IMG/VR virus record: IMGVR_UViG_3300025168_000650
Coordinates: 1-24,235 of that record
Source: a virus
DNA length: 24,235 nucleotides
Reading direction: 5' to 3' (one strand)
In this document: one piece after another, positions 11,580-21,575 of the stretch
How positions within the stretch are numbered: position 1 is the stretch's first letter
Layout: every line of letters begins with the position of its first letter
The notes under the pieces: model-generated
The model's database searches: none
What the model was told of the DNA's origin: nothing
Seen by the model: the letters and a program-made list of their open reading frames with translations, nothing else
Position numbers and translations under genes: made by a program

Positions 11580-14500
11580 ATTGGTTTAATTCTACTGCTA
11601 AGGCTGATTCGGCAGCTTCTTCAAAAATAGTTTGATATTTTTGGGTAATATTCTTCCTAAATAAAGGGTCTGCATCAGCGTTATCTTGGATAGCTCTTAT
11701 AGAGTTTAATCCAAAGAATAAACTAGTATTAAGGGCAGTCATAGTCTTATCATATGATTCCTGAGTAAGCATCTTCTTAAAGTGCGTAGGGTCTTTAATT
11801 TCTTTAGCGAGCATTAATGCACCGTATCTATCTCTTACAGTGCCTGGTATATCACTTATAAATGCCTTGAATCCACTTTCATTACCAGCACCACTAACCT
11901 TGAACTTACCTAACTTGCTTGGATCAATAGAAAACTTTTGCATACCTTCGTTCATCAATTTAATACTATCGTATTTTTTTCTACCGAGTAATCTAACTAA
12001 AGCATCTCTGTTTCTTATTAACTGAGCATCCATAGCCACTGGATCCCAAATCGCTTCACCTGCTACATTTTTCTGAGCAGAATTATGTACCTTTGAACTA
12101 GACTTAGTTGTTAAACGCTGGTACACGGCTTGCTTAAATGCTGGCAATGCGTCTGCGTTTTTTTCTGTCATTATCTTTATGAATTTATCTATTTCGTCAG
12201 GAGAAGATTTTAGTATTCCATCTATAAAGGACTCCATTGTAGCTTGATTTTTAGGAAGTGGCAATGAACCTTGGTTGAACAATTTTATTAACTTCTGAGA
12301 GGTTAAGTTATCAAGAGCATTTTTTTGAATAACTTCTTCTTTAGCAATCCTAAGTATTTCTCTTTCAGAACCCTCAACCCCTTGTTTCATTAGTCTGTCA
12401 AATGTTTCCGCAGTTAATCCATCTATATAATCATCTGCATTATCTGTAAACTGTTTTAATGATTGTAAAGTATTGTATTTAGCACTGAAACTATTTTTAC
12501 CTTTTCCGGGGAAAAGAACATTAGCTATATCAAAATCTTTCTCAGTAAGATTTAAATTCTTCTTGTAGATAGGTTTACCTGCTACTAGTCCTTTAGAACT
12601 TAACCATTGATCTTGAAGTAATCTTCGAGTAGTAGGATCGTTTCCCGCAGCTCTTAAGAAGTCTTTAATACTCTTAGGATTCATAAGTGCTTTATCCAAA
12701 ACAGCAGTGCCACCACTTTCAAATCTAGGCAATTTGAACGGTTGACCATTTTGTGCTTTTAAAATAGCACTGCTATAGCTATCCCCTAGCTCAGAATCTA
12801 TAGACTTAAATACATCGCTAATTCTGTAAGGAAGCACTACTTCTTGGAAATTTTTATTTGCATCCAAGTATGACTTTCTTAGTCCAGGACTAACGGTAGG
12901 ATCTTTAAGCATTGTTCCCCTTAGGTTTCGCAATGAGTTCGTTATATTCCTGTATTCAGCCGCATTGAATCCAGGAGTAGCTGAACCCCTTAATGTCTTA
13001 GTCTCTAGCTCTTGTATTATTTCATTCAATTGCTTAAACGAAATTGTTTCACCGGACTCTACTAATTCTTTCAATGAAGTAGCTGCACGACCTGCAGTTG
13101 TTCTAGCATTTGGTGCAAGTACAGAAAGTATTTCACCTTCCATATCTGTTATAGCTTGGTTTTTTCTTTTCGTGAAAATATTAGCAACTCTTCTTGCGTC
13201 TACATTTACTCCTAGATCTTCAAAAGTATCACTAATCAATTGAAATGTGTTTCTACTTGATGCTTCTACTTCTACGTATTGATTGGCAATTTTTTGTTGT
13301 AGTGATTGACCTGTTTGTTCAGGTGAAAGTGCTTGGGGAGCACGGACATTTTTGGATCTCTTATTTAGCTCTGCGTTAAATATCTCTGTTGCTTTTTTTC
13401 TAGCTTGTTTATCTAAACCTTTAGGTATACCTTCTTTAATCGCAATTTTTTCTGCACTTAAATTTTCCAAGGTTCGAACTATACTACCAATATCATCAGA
13501 GTACTGTTTTTGAACCGTTTCAAGAGATTCACGAAGTATTTGCTCGGATTGTTCTGCAGTAATTTCACCTGCACCAAATTGTTTCTGTATATTTGCTTCA
13601 GCTAATTCTCTAGATTCTGCGAACATTTTAGCAACTGCACTATTAGGATATTTAGAAGCTAAATCTTGGGCTCTTTGTAAAGATGTCCCTCCTTTTTGAA
13701 CGAATACAGGTACTCTTTTAGTGCTATTTTCTAGAACAGACATAGCTTGTTCAGTCGCTTCTTTAGCACCTTTTACGCCAAGAAATGTTTTAACTGGTGC
13801 TTTGCCTGTTCCCATGGTAAGTAAATTTAAACCAAAATTAATACCACCTTCTGTTGCTCTGTATGCAGCAATTTCAGCTGGATCTACATCTAAGTCAAAT
13901 GCGGATCTAGCTATTACATCCTGTGTTGCACCTACAGCAGCCTCTGTTCCTGCTGCTACGCCTGAAGTAGCAAGAAGTGATGCTCCACCTGTAAAAGGAG
14001 CTTTTATTAATGTAGCAGTACCTGCAGCTATTCCTGATCCAATTGGAACTATATCTCCGGCTAAATCCGCAGTAAAGTCAGCTAGGTCTTTATCAAATGA
14101 ATCATAAAATCCCCACTTCCCTGTTTCGGGTTTTTTGAATAAAATCTTTTGTTGACCACCTAAGTTGGCGGAGAATACATTTTCATCACCGAACTCTCTC
14201 CTAAGCACCGCTTCTCTATCGCTTTTGTTCCTAAGGAAATCCATTCCAAAGCGTTTACCTAAGTCGGCACTTTGACTGTAGTCAAATTCTTCTTCGCCTA
14301 TACCTAGGAGTAGTGGTATTCTTGTAGAATAAAACTCTTCAGGATCATCTAGTTTTAACTCTTTTTTTTCTGTGTCTATTGTACCAGACTGTACTGATCC
14401 AAATCTACCAGGTTGATACACTTTAGGTGCTTCTTCTCTTACTTTTTCTATAACCCTAGGACCTTCGGATAACTCAGCCTTGACTCCTTGTCTTCTTTGC

Positions 14501-14613
14501 TTGTATTCATTTAATAAAATCTGAATGTCTCCTATAGCTTCTTCATTTCCTGTACTAGCCAAAGCATCAGCGTTTTTAATAGCGTTAATTAAATCCGAAT
14601 TACTTAAATTCAT
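11578..14613 (-). CDS. Large internal virion / DNA-ejection protein
   Basis: 1011 residues, the last gene of the virion block. The N terminus includes ADLGKRFGMDFLRNKSDREAVLRREFGDENVFSANL and KWGFYDSF, followed by a Gly/Ala-rich apolar stretch (SGIAAGTATLI, GGASLLATSGVAAGTEAAVG, about 190-235). The rest is long, charged and helical (EQSEQILRESLETVQKQY, FNAELNKRSKNV). This layout fits podovirus internal proteins that leave the capsid and form a conduit for DNA. No enzymatic motif (SLT, peptidase) is seen. The apolar Gly/Ala segment may enter or span a membrane. It overlaps the gene before it by a TAATG junction. The call rests on size, position and composition. Confidence 0.6.
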   Translation of the reverse strand: MNLSNSDLINAIKNADALASTGNEEAIGDIQILLNEYKQRRQGVKAELSEGPRVIEKVREEAPKVYQPGRFGSVQSGTIDTEKKELKLDDPEEFYSTRIPLLLGIGEEEFDYSQSADLGKRFGMDFLRNKSDREAVLRREFGDENVFSANLGGQQKILFKKPETGKWGFYDSFDKDLADFTADLAGDIVPIGSGIAAGTATLIKAPFTGGASLLATSGVAAGTEAAVGATQDVIARSAFDLDVDPAEIAAYRATEGGINFGLNLLTMGTGKAPVKTFLGVKGAKEATEQAMSVLENSTKRVPVFVQKGGTSLQRAQDLASKYPNSAVAKMFAESRELAEANIQKQFGAGEITAEQSEQILRESLETVQKQYSDDIGSIVRTLENLSAEKIAIKEGIPKGLDKQARKKATEIFNAELNKRSKNVRAPQALSPEQTGQSLQQKIANQYVEVEASSRNTFQLISDTFEDLGVNVDARRVANIFTKRKNQAITDMEGEILSVLAPNARTTAGRAATSLKELVESGETISFKQLNEIIQELETKTLRGSATPGFNAAEYRNITNSLRNLRGTMLKDPTVSPGLRKSYLDANKNFQEVVLPYRISDVFKSIDSELGDSYSSAILKAQNGQPFKLPRFESGGTAVLDKALMNPKSIKDFLRAAGNDPTTRRLLQDQWLSSKGLVAGKPIYKKNLNLTEKDFDIANVLFPGKGKNSFSAKYNTLQSLKQFTDNADDYIDGLTAETFDRLMKQGVEGSEREILRIAKEEVIQKNALDNLTSQKLIKLFNQGSLPLPKNQATMESFIDGILKSSPDEIDKFIKIMTEKNADALPAFKQAVYQRLTTKSSSKVHNSAQKNVAGEAIWDPVAMDAQLIRNRDALVRLLGRKKYDSIKLMNEGMQKFSIDPSKLGKFKVSGAGNESGFKAFISDIPGTVRDRYGALMLAKEIKDPTHFKKMLTQESYDKTMTALNTSLFFGLNSIRAIQDNADADPLFRKNITQKYQTIFEEAAESALAVELNQ

Positions 14614-15869
14614 TACTTTATATTTGGTGATTTTGTGTACTTAGCTGCTATTATATCAACATCTGTTTGCATTCCTTCACCTTTTTCGTTTTCAAAATTC
14701 TTTAACTCTGAGTTAAATACATCCTCTGCTTTAGGACCTTCGTAATCTGATAATCTTCCACCGGCTTTTGCGTGCTTCAAGTAAGCGTCTTTTGCTTGCA
14801 TGGTTGCTATAAGTATTCTCCTAGCACTACGCAATCTTCCAAGATTTTGTTCTACCGTTAGTTTCGGATTATAAGCAGCGGCTACTAATCTTTCAGCTTC
14901 TTTTTGTGTAAACTGAGCACCAAGGGTAGCTCTTAAGGATTGGAATACAACTCCCATAACTCTATTAACTGCGTCTTGTTTAATAGGAGCAAGAGCAGAT
15001 TGCATAGAGTCTTTAAATCCAGCAAACTGAGGCAGATAATCGGTGAATCCTCTTGTTTGTAATTCACCTGATTCTAGTTGTCCGATAAGATCATCGTAAG
15101 TATTTATATTGCCAAGTGCTACAGCTCTATCTGTTAATTCGTATTGTGCTAATGTTTGACCTGATTCTTCTTCAAATTTAGTTTGAAAAGGAGTAGCTTT
15201 AGGTGCTTCAGGAATTAACGATTCTGCTTCAATAGAACCTGTTCCCATTCTAGTATATTTAGTATCAGGTTTTCCATCATTATCAGTATCTACATCTATA
15301 GAATCTCCTATTTGTTCTAGACCTTCTATGAACTTTTTGTCATCCCCTTTATCAGTTTTTGAAAGACTTTGGCTTGTAACTTCGTAAAGAGTTTTTCCAT
15401 CTTGCACTATAGGTTTTACATTAGCAGCACCTAAACCTTCTAATTCAGCTTCAGTTACCACCAAAGGTTGAGGTTTACTCATTAGTTTCATTTGCTCAGT
15501 TATAGCATCTTGCCTAATTGCTTCTTCCTCTAGCCTTAACAATTCTTTGGCATTTTGAATATCAGTTAATCCCTCTATTTGTGCTAAAACATTATCGTCT
15601 TTAGATAATGACTTCAAGGCGGCATTAAATGTATCTGTGCCTTGTTTGCCTGCTAGACCACTTTCGGCTAGCAATGGAGATAAAGCGGACATTCGAACTT
15701 CCTGTTCATCTTTGTCTATTTTTTTTTGGACTATACCTTGTACAGTTTTATTAACTGAATCAGATAATCCTATTATAGCTTGTTGTTCTAGAGCATTAGC
15801 CTTAATAAGAGGGCTAATGTCTTGCATTGCTAATTGTTCGTTTATTGCTGTTCCTACTTGAAATGCCAT
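14613..15869 (-). CDS. Internal virion / ejection protein
   Basis: 418 residues. The N-terminal half is helical and charged (NEQLAMQDISPLIKANALEQQAII, KKIDKDEQEVRM), and the C-terminal half has VFQSLRATLGAQFTQKEAERLVAAAYNP and LRSARRILIATMQAKDAYLKHA, of a type I recall in phage injection proteins. Residues 192-202 read DVDTDNDGKPD, a DxDxDG calcium-loop-like sequence. It lies between two other ejection-type genes, the usual set of three in podoviruses. GAGGA before the ATG supports the start. Its end forms a TAATG junction with the 1011-residue protein gene. Confidence 0.58.
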   Translation of the reverse strand: MAFQVGTAINEQLAMQDISPLIKANALEQQAIIGLSDSVNKTVQGIVQKKIDKDEQEVRMSALSPLLAESGLAGKQGTDTFNAALKSLSKDDNVLAQIEGLTDIQNAKELLRLEEEAIRQDAITEQMKLMSKPQPLVVTEAELEGLGAANVKPIVQDGKTLYEVTSQSLSKTDKGDDKKFIEGLEQIGDSIDVDTDNDGKPDTKYTRMGTGSIEAESLIPEAPKATPFQTKFEEESGQTLAQYELTDRAVALGNINTYDDLIGQLESGELQTRGFTDYLPQFAGFKDSMQSALAPIKQDAVNRVMGVVFQSLRATLGAQFTQKEAERLVAAAYNPKLTVEQNLGRLRSARRILIATMQAKDAYLKHAKAGGRLSDYEGPKAEDVFNSELKNFENEKGEGMQTDVDIIAAKYTKSPNIK

Positions 15870-15872
15870 AAT

Positions 15873-16934
15873 TTATCCTCTTCTATTGTATTGTACTTGA
15901 AAATCGGGCATTTGATAGCTTCCATCGGAATTATAAAATCCGCCTGTTCCTGCTACACTTCCCGCTGTTGTAGATCCTGCACCTCCGTTTTGACCAAAGT
16001 TTAACATACCTCTAGCATTCCCTAAGTTGAACCCTGGATTTCCAAAATTAAATCCACCATCATTACTAGGTTGAATACCTTGCATAGCTAAATTACCTAT
16101 AGATGAAATAGTATCTCCTACAATCCTACCTTGAGCTGCAGTAGTCTGAGCCTGTACTTGGGCTTTACCCATACGCATATTTCCAATATTTAAATCCTGT
16201 GCCATTCCTAAATTAATAGCTTGACCTGGATCTGTTACTATAGCTCCTAAAGGAGTCTGAGAGTAAATTTGTTCTTCTGCACTAGGAGAACCAAATAAGA
16301 ATTGATAAGGATCAACTTTTGTTGCACCGACTGCACTCCTAGCTCTTTGTCTTGCAAGAGCCGCTTGATTAGATAAAGCATCTGAAGCCCCTGAACGACC
16401 TAGTATAAGTTGTGCAACTGCTGATTCACCTCTACCACGACCTTGTCGAACTGCTCCCGATAATGCAGTTTGTTCGGCTTGTCTTGCTCTCTCTCCCTGT
16501 AATGGTGATCTAGCTTCTCCTGTAAGTCTTTCAGCTTCATCTATTTCCGTTTGAGCTAATCCTCTAAGTCTTGGGTCTTCTAGAGTTTCACGAATATCAT
16601 CACCGTACTGACCTATTAAACCTAATTGACGAACTTTAGAATCTTCTTGAATGTCTCTTATACCTGTAGCTTTAAGCCTTGATAATTCTTGAAATTGAGG
16701 AATAAGTTCTTTTTCACGACCAAGTAATGCACTCATAGCATCTGAACCAAACATACCTTCTGAACCGTAAAAATCTTTTAAAATACTACCGGGATCTCTT
16801 TGTGCATCTATTGCACTTTGGATTCCTCTTTGTGTTTGTTTTCCCGCTTTTCCCGCAGCTCTACTTGCCATGTAACCACTTGCTACATTTCCCGCTGCTC
16901 CTAATGCTAATGCTGTTCCTGTTGCTATTGCCAT
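15873..16934 (-). CDS. Internal virion protein, Gly/Ala/Gln-rich
   Basis: 353 residues. The N terminus, MAIATGTALALGAAGNVASGYMASRAAGK, is a Gly/Ala-rich apolar helix as in small phage ejection proteins. The middle is helical and Arg-rich (SPLQGERARQAEQTAL, VRQGRGRGESAVAQLILG). The C-terminal 90 residues are Gly/Asn/Gln-rich (GGFNFGNPGFNLGNARG) and end in a polar tail. The order within the block (tail proteins, then fibre, acetyltransferase, this protein and two larger ejection-type proteins) suits a core/ejection component. AAGGAA eight bases before the ATG supports the start. It is one base from the acetyltransferase stop. Confidence 0.58.
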   Translation of the reverse strand: MAIATGTALALGAAGNVASGYMASRAAGKAGKQTQRGIQSAIDAQRDPGSILKDFYGSEGMFGSDAMSALLGREKELIPQFQELSRLKATGIRDIQEDSKVRQLGLIGQYGDDIRETLEDPRLRGLAQTEIDEAERLTGEARSPLQGERARQAEQTALSGAVRQGRGRGESAVAQLILGRSGASDALSNQAALARQRARSAVGATKVDPYQFLFGSPSAEEQIYSQTPLGAIVTDPGQAINLGMAQDLNIGNMRMGKAQVQAQTTAAQGRIVGDTISSIGNLAMQGIQPSNDGGFNFGNPGFNLGNARGMLNFGQNGGAGSTTAGSVAGTGGFYNSDGSYQMPDFQVQYNRRG

Positions 16935-16935
16935 C

Positions 16936-17379
16936 TTAAAGTTCCTTTATATAAGTTGTTTCTGCTAATTTGTAGTTCATTGCTTTGTAAAATTTTTTTA
17001 ATTTTTCGGGCATAGATGTTTCTAAATGAATCATCATAAGTCTTTCTGCACCAATTTGTTTTGCGTATTTTTCTGCTGCCCTAAATAGTTTTATTCCTCC
17101 ACCTCTGTGTTTTTCATCTACGAACCAAAATGCTTCTTGGACAACTAAAGCTCCATCTTCTAACGAAGGGGAATTTATTAATCCTATTCCACCTATAATA
17201 TCATCTTCATCAAGTAATCCTAGTATCTTTCCTACTCCTGTTTCTATTAAGTTCAACCAAGTAAATGCCCACTTGTCTTCATTTAATGTTTTTTTCTTGT
17301 ACGGCATTTTTTCATAAAAAGGTAATAAAGCTGTATGCAATTCAATTAGTTCTTTATGTTCTCTTAAAGATACAATCAT
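16936..17379 (-). CDS. GNAT-type acetyltransferase
   Basis: 147 residues from the ATG at 17379, which forms a TAATG junction with the collar-fibre stop; an in-frame GTG 18 bases upstream would add METNCL. The core has GKILGLLDEDDIIGGIGLIN, then EAFWFVDEKHRGGGIKLFRAAEKYAKQIGAERLMM and FYKAMNYKLAETTYIKEL. HRGGGIKLFRAAE is the acetyl-CoA phosphate loop (R-x-x-G-x-G/A equivalent) and FYKxMNYK the usual terminal strand of the GNAT fold. Similar acetyltransferase genes occur among virion genes of T7-like phages. The target is unknown; it could act on host or virion protein lysines. Confidence 0.75.
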   Translation of the reverse strand: MIVSLREHKELIELHTALLPFYEKMPYKKKTLNEDKWAFTWLNLIETGVGKILGLLDEDDIIGGIGLINSPSLEDGALVVQEAFWFVDEKHRGGGIKLFRAAEKYAKQIGAERLMMIHLETSMPEKLKKFYKAMNYKLAETTYIKEL

Positions 17380-18020
17380 TAAGCAGTTCGTTTCCACATG
17401 TATGCTACTACATACGGTGGCATATTGTCGTGAGATCCTCCTCCAGGAGCTGTTCCTCCTCCTCCAGTGTTTGTTAAAAGATTAGCTCTTCCATAAGAAC
17501 TATCACTGCCGGTAGTAGTAGTATGACCATTATTTTCGTGGAAAAAAGTTCTTTCAGTTTCTCCAGATGGGTCGGTTTGACCTCCTCCATCAATTTTATA
17601 ATAAGCAGCACCACTGTGAGTGTGCCCTGGAATTTGAGCATTTGTTAAAGTAACAGTCTTAGATCCACCTGTATCTGTTAAGTCATTAAAATCCGAATCT
17701 GTAGAATCTTGACTTACTATTAATTTCCCATCACCGTATCTCTCCCAAGTTCCGAAACCCATTAATGTACCAGGGTTAGTGGCTACTCCTGCATTTATAT
17801 ATATAGAACCTACAGGGTAAAGATTAATTAATAAAGCGGATGATACTTCAGACAATGTAATTGCATTAGGAGCAATACTTAATCTGCCACCTGATAACGC
17901 AACTTTAGTATTGTCTGTTGCACCTGATCCAAATGTAGCAGCATCAAGCATTTGATTAAGCTTTCCTGCTGTAAGTTGTTCGCCATTTGCGAAAGTTTTT
18001 CCTTTAGTTATTACTGACAT
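17379..18020 (-). CDS. Tail fibre protein with collar-type domain
   Basis: 213 residues. An N-terminal module (TFANGEQLTAGKLNQMLDAAT) starts like many fibre proteins. After it, YPVGSIYINAGVATNPGTLMGFGTWERYGDG, TGGSKTVTLTNAQIPGHTHSG and a final SHDNMPPYVVAYMWKRTA form the phage tail-collar-like signature: PVGSIY, GTWERYG, QIPGHTH and PPY-x-x-YMWKR. These domains end receptor-binding fibres, where the HTH histidines may bind metal. The protein probably trimerises and touches the host surface. Repeated Gly/Thr loops (GGGGTAPGGGSHDN) lie between the conserved parts. Confidence 0.85.
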   Translation of the reverse strand: MSVITKGKTFANGEQLTAGKLNQMLDAATFGSGATDNTKVALSGGRLSIAPNAITLSEVSSALLINLYPVGSIYINAGVATNPGTLMGFGTWERYGDGKLIVSQDSTDSDFNDLTDTGGSKTVTLTNAQIPGHTHSGAAYYKIDGGGQTDPSGETERTFFHENNGHTTTTGSDSSYGRANLLTNTGGGGTAPGGGSHDNMPPYVVAYMWKRTA

Positions 18021-18021
18021 A

Positions 18022-18738
18022 TTATCCGTACTGTAAGCACCCCTGAATTGTTAAAGTTGTTTCTTTAGTATCTCCACTTAAAGTTGGTTTAAGAACTAAA
18101 TTAGTTTGTCCAGAATTTACCGGAACCATAACAGTTCCCCTAACTTGTTGTTGATTGTCTTCTGGAGTTAATGCTTGTTGACCCAAAAGAACTACGTCTG
18201 TTCCATCAGGCATAGTTGCTTTTACATCCGCAATAGTATCACCGCTAGTTCTTCTAACTTTAGCAGTTATTTCTACAAAAAAAGCTCTTATTTTACTAGT
18301 GCTTAATCCACCACCTCCCGCAAAATTAGCTATAGGGTATGTATGAGTAGTGGTAGATGAATCCGTTTGTGTTATATTCGTAGAAGAATTACTAGTAATA
18401 TTTATATAAGCAGGTATTAATGAATCAGCGTAAGCTTTAATGTTACCTTGAGTCGCCCCTATAGTATCACTAGTTCCTAGTGCGTCATCATTTTTTAATA
18501 TACCTGTATTACCTACAATAGGTATGCTTACATTTCCTGAGCCTAAGCTACCTAGTACATTTGATGTAGTAATAGTCGCTAACTTAGTTACCGCAATAGC
18601 AGCATTAGATGCTACATCTGCGTTGGCTATTGCTGTTACCGTTGCACTATTTACGTGATTATTAAGAGTAGTTTGAGTAATAGTATCACTACTACCGAAT
18701 CCACTTCCACTGTTTAAACCTGATGCTACTGTTGCCAT
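18022..18738 (-). CDS. Fibre-like structural protein
   Basis: 238 residues, Ser/Thr/Ala/Asn-rich. SDTITQTTLNNHVNSATVTAIANADVASNAAIAVTKLA resembles, from memory, the N-terminal repeats of marine phage fibre proteins. The second half is strand-rich (ISNSSTNITQTDSS... KIRAFFVEITAKVRR, NLVLKPTLSGDTKETTLTIQG) and may form a beta-sandwich tip. It overlaps the beta-propeller gene by TAATG and ends one base before the collar-fibre gene. A fibre or tail-appendage role is supported by both composition and position. Confidence 0.62.
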   Translation of the reverse strand: MATVASGLNSGSGFGSSDTITQTTLNNHVNSATVTAIANADVASNAAIAVTKLATITTSNVLGSLGSGNVSIPIVGNTGILKNDDALGTSDTIGATQGNIKAYADSLIPAYINITSNSSTNITQTDSSTTTHTYPIANFAGGGGLSTSKIRAFFVEITAKVRRTSGDTIADVKATMPDGTDVVLLGQQALTPEDNQQQVRGTVMVPVNSGQTNLVLKPTLSGDTKETTLTIQGCLQYG

Positions 18739-21575
18739 TATATTGCTTTAAAGTCTGAATTAAATGTTATACCTCCTGATACTTCAACTGCTCGCAGTTT
18801 AGGTCTACCTTTTGTATTGTCAAATTGCAAATCTATACCGTAAGCTCTTTTGTTACCTATTCTACCACGAATGGAAACACTTTCATTAGCGGGCAAATCT
18901 TCATTACCATTTAGCGAATGCAATGTTCCTAATTGTATGCCCTCTTGGTCTATATTTTCTGTATTCGCTGATATAGTAAAGTCAGTTGGAACACCATTGG
19001 ATTCGCACTGAACCTCGAAGTCCCTCCATTTTTTACGATCTATATCAGTAAATGTAAATTGTCTTGTTCTAGCTTTAGCAAGTACATCTTTAGACTCGGC
19101 ACTAGTGCTACCTATAGTGGTTATAACCGCATCTTGACCTGATTCATTTACATCTAGCATATGGATTCCGCCTAATGAATTAATAGCGTACACTGCTCTG
19201 TTTAAACCTTTACCAGCTACAATTAACTCTAATATATCAAAATTTGCATCATCTACTGTATCAACAGATTCCCATTGTTTGTTTAGAAAATTATATATAA
19301 TAATAGCATTATTAGTAATAGATCCATCAATAGGAACTGCTAAATAGTATCTGTTATCAAAATAAGCCGAACAAGCATTAGATGCGTACTCTTGATTTAT
19401 TCTAGATATAGTTGAATTAATAGGCTCGCTTAACGGTAATGCAGTTCCCCTTAGATTGTATTCATCTACGAATGATATACCGTATACCCCGTTGTCGGAT
19501 AAAAACAAAACCTCTGATCCTATCTGTTCTATACTCTTTCGAGCTAAGCAACCAACTTCATCTGTCACTTGTTTAACAGAAGCTGTAGATAAATTAACTG
19601 TATTAAATACAGTATGAATACTGTTTCTATTAAATATAATTAACTGATCGTTAGCAAAGGATTGAAATCCTACTACAAAATCTGCTGAACCTGCGTTAAA
19701 TCTAAACTGACTAAAAATTTGATCGTATGTATCTGAGTCTAATAAATCAGACAAAAGTACTTCATCTTTAATATTCCTAAATGTTATACCTGAGTCTAGC
19801 ACTTCGTATCTATAAGGTACTACTAATCTTTTATTATGATATGCACCAAATGAAGCAGCAGGCATATGAGTAAATCCTAAACCTTCTGAAACTGTTCTCT
19901 GAAATGAACACCCAGAAGCCCTTACATTTGCTTGTGTTTTAATAGATTGTTTTTGGTCTTCTTGTACCAAAAATGAAAAGCCAGCTTTAGGAGTTACGGT
20001 AGCACTCCCAGAAGTATCATTTGAACCAGAAGCTGATGCTAATTCTACGGTAAAGGATGTAGAACTAGGTACTGATGCTACCACATTGTTTCCATTGAAT
20101 TGGCTTACGTTAGAGTCTGCTATTGCAATTGGTTGGTTAATTTTTAATCCGTGGGCACTATCAGTAGTAATAGTAAGCGTATTAGTGCTTCTTACAATAC
20201 CGGGACTAGAAGATACTCCACCTCCTACTGCTGATGCGGACTCAAATACTTCCTTGACTGTAAATCTAGCTCTCTCTGTTCGTTCAGCAATAAAATTAAC
20301 TTGGTCATTTCCAACTGTTTCAAATAACCCAGAGGTATTGTTTGAATTATCAAGACAAGTTATGCGTTGTCCTACACTAACATCAACATCATTAACAACT
20401 GTAAAAACGTTATTTATAAAAGCATTGTCTTTCGCAGCTGTTGATATTACTTGTGGTTGAGTATAAGTTCCTGTAGGTACTACATTAAATAATGGTTTAA
20501 CAAAAGCTGAAGTTGCTGACAGGTCTGAAGTTCCGTTATCAGTACCACTAGATGCAGTGTACGTAAATGTAGTATTTCCTGTTTTAGTAATAGTGTACTG
20601 ACCTATTACTACTGTACTACTAATATTAGGTGCTCCTGTAATTTCTATAAAATCTCCAGTAATTAAATTATGATTACTAAAAGTTGTAACTGTAGTAGTT
20701 CCATTACCCGAAGAAGTTACTACAGAAGAAATATCCTTAGGTTCAAAAAATAATTTATTTTCAAGGGCAGCTTGTCCGTCTCTAAATATAATGCTTTTGT
20801 TAAACACTTGTATAATATCAGACTCAAGGGGTATTGTTTCTCCTGTTTTTAAATTAATATCAAATGTTTCTTCACTTGTAGTATTGTAAGCTACTACCTT
20901 AGAATTAGATGCTAACAAAATGTATTCTTCTTCGGCAACTGTATTTGGGTCACTGAACTTGCATCCGCAGGTAACCTCGGATACTGCTGAATCATTAAAT
21001 ATAACTGCACCACCAGAAGGTAAAAATTTAGGAGGAGTACCTGTTGTAAAATCTTCAGGTGTAAATCTAATAGTGCTAGTACCTAGTACTAGGTTTGCAC
21101 CCTCTGTAACAGTCAGCGTAGGACTACTACTACCTACAGTGTATTTTAATGTACTACCAGTAGTTCCTGCAATTGTAGTGTGAGATCCGTTTACATTGTC
21201 ACCGTTAGAAACAATATCGTTTACCTCTACAGTATCACCTACTGATAAATTATGTGCTTCATTGGTAGTAAGAGTAATTGTTCCTGAAGAAGCTGTAGCA
21301 TTTGTAATAGTATGCGGCAGAAGTAATGAAGTGCTATCTGATTCTGCGGGCAGTCTTAGTGCTGTTCCGCTTACTGCAAATGGAGCTAGTTTATTATCTA
21401 CACCTTTACGTACTTGCCATTGACCATTAATGTCTAATCTAGCGTTATTAGATTCCTGTAGCATGCCTTTAGGCAACTGATCAGGACGCAGACGATTATT
21501 GAAACCAATAAAACCTCTATCGGATTCTTCGGCAATTTTGTCATCGCCTACTCCATATGCATCATAACCAGCCAT
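18738..21575 (-). CDS. Large tail (nozzle or stabilisation) protein with FCCH-like repeats
   Basis: 945 residues from the ATG at 21575 (TAATG junction, GGAAG seven bases upstream); an ATG 12 bases earlier is less likely. The N terminus, DRGFIGFNNRLRPDQLPKGMLQESNNARLDINGQWQVRKG, is a hallmark I recall from tail tubular/DNA-stabilisation type proteins. Three related beta modules follow: ITLTTNEAHNLSVGDTVEV, TTVTTFSNHNLITGDFIEI and LTITTDSAHGLKINQPIAI, matching phage repeats that databases label E1 FCCH domain. The middle and C-terminal part (LSDNGVYGISF, FDNRYYLAVPI, IIIYNFLNKQWESVD) suggests a beta-propeller. It likely forms the tail tube end. Confidence 0.7.
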   Translation of the reverse strand: MAGYDAYGVGDDKIAEESDRGFIGFNNRLRPDQLPKGMLQESNNARLDINGQWQVRKGVDNKLAPFAVSGTALRLPAESDSTSLLLPHTITNATASSGTITLTTNEAHNLSVGDTVEVNDIVSNGDNVNGSHTTIAGTTGSTLKYTVGSSSPTLTVTEGANLVLGTSTIRFTPEDFTTGTPPKFLPSGGAVIFNDSAVSEVTCGCKFSDPNTVAEEEYILLASNSKVVAYNTTSEETFDINLKTGETIPLESDIIQVFNKSIIFRDGQAALENKLFFEPKDISSVVTSSGNGTTTVTTFSNHNLITGDFIEITGAPNISSTVVIGQYTITKTGNTTFTYTASSGTDNGTSDLSATSAFVKPLFNVVPTGTYTQPQVISTAAKDNAFINNVFTVVNDVDVSVGQRITCLDNSNNTSGLFETVGNDQVNFIAERTERARFTVKEVFESASAVGGGVSSSPGIVRSTNTLTITTDSAHGLKINQPIAIADSNVSQFNGNNVVASVPSSTSFTVELASASGSNDTSGSATVTPKAGFSFLVQEDQKQSIKTQANVRASGCSFQRTVSEGLGFTHMPAASFGAYHNKRLVVPYRYEVLDSGITFRNIKDEVLLSDLLDSDTYDQIFSQFRFNAGSADFVVGFQSFANDQLIIFNRNSIHTVFNTVNLSTASVKQVTDEVGCLARKSIEQIGSEVLFLSDNGVYGISFVDEYNLRGTALPLSEPINSTISRINQEYASNACSAYFDNRYYLAVPIDGSITNNAIIIYNFLNKQWESVDTVDDANFDILELIVAGKGLNRAVYAINSLGGIHMLDVNESGQDAVITTIGSTSAESKDVLAKARTRQFTFTDIDRKKWRDFEVQCESNGVPTDFTISANTENIDQEGIQLGTLHSLNGNEDLPANESVSIRGRIGNKRAYGIDLQFDNTKGRPKLRAVEVSGGITFNSDFKAI

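Noticed and set aside
13721-14107. 128-codon plus-strand ORF opposite the large ejection protein gene
   Set aside because: Its Ala/Pro/Val-rich product mirrors the Gly/Ala-rich coding strand; it has no promoter or ribosome site and opposes the operon.
20970-20976. GGTAACC in the minus-strand tail gene as another member of the dyad set
   Set aside because: The flanks do not extend the dyad (CA and TC rather than G and C), and a seven-base match is expected a few times by chance.
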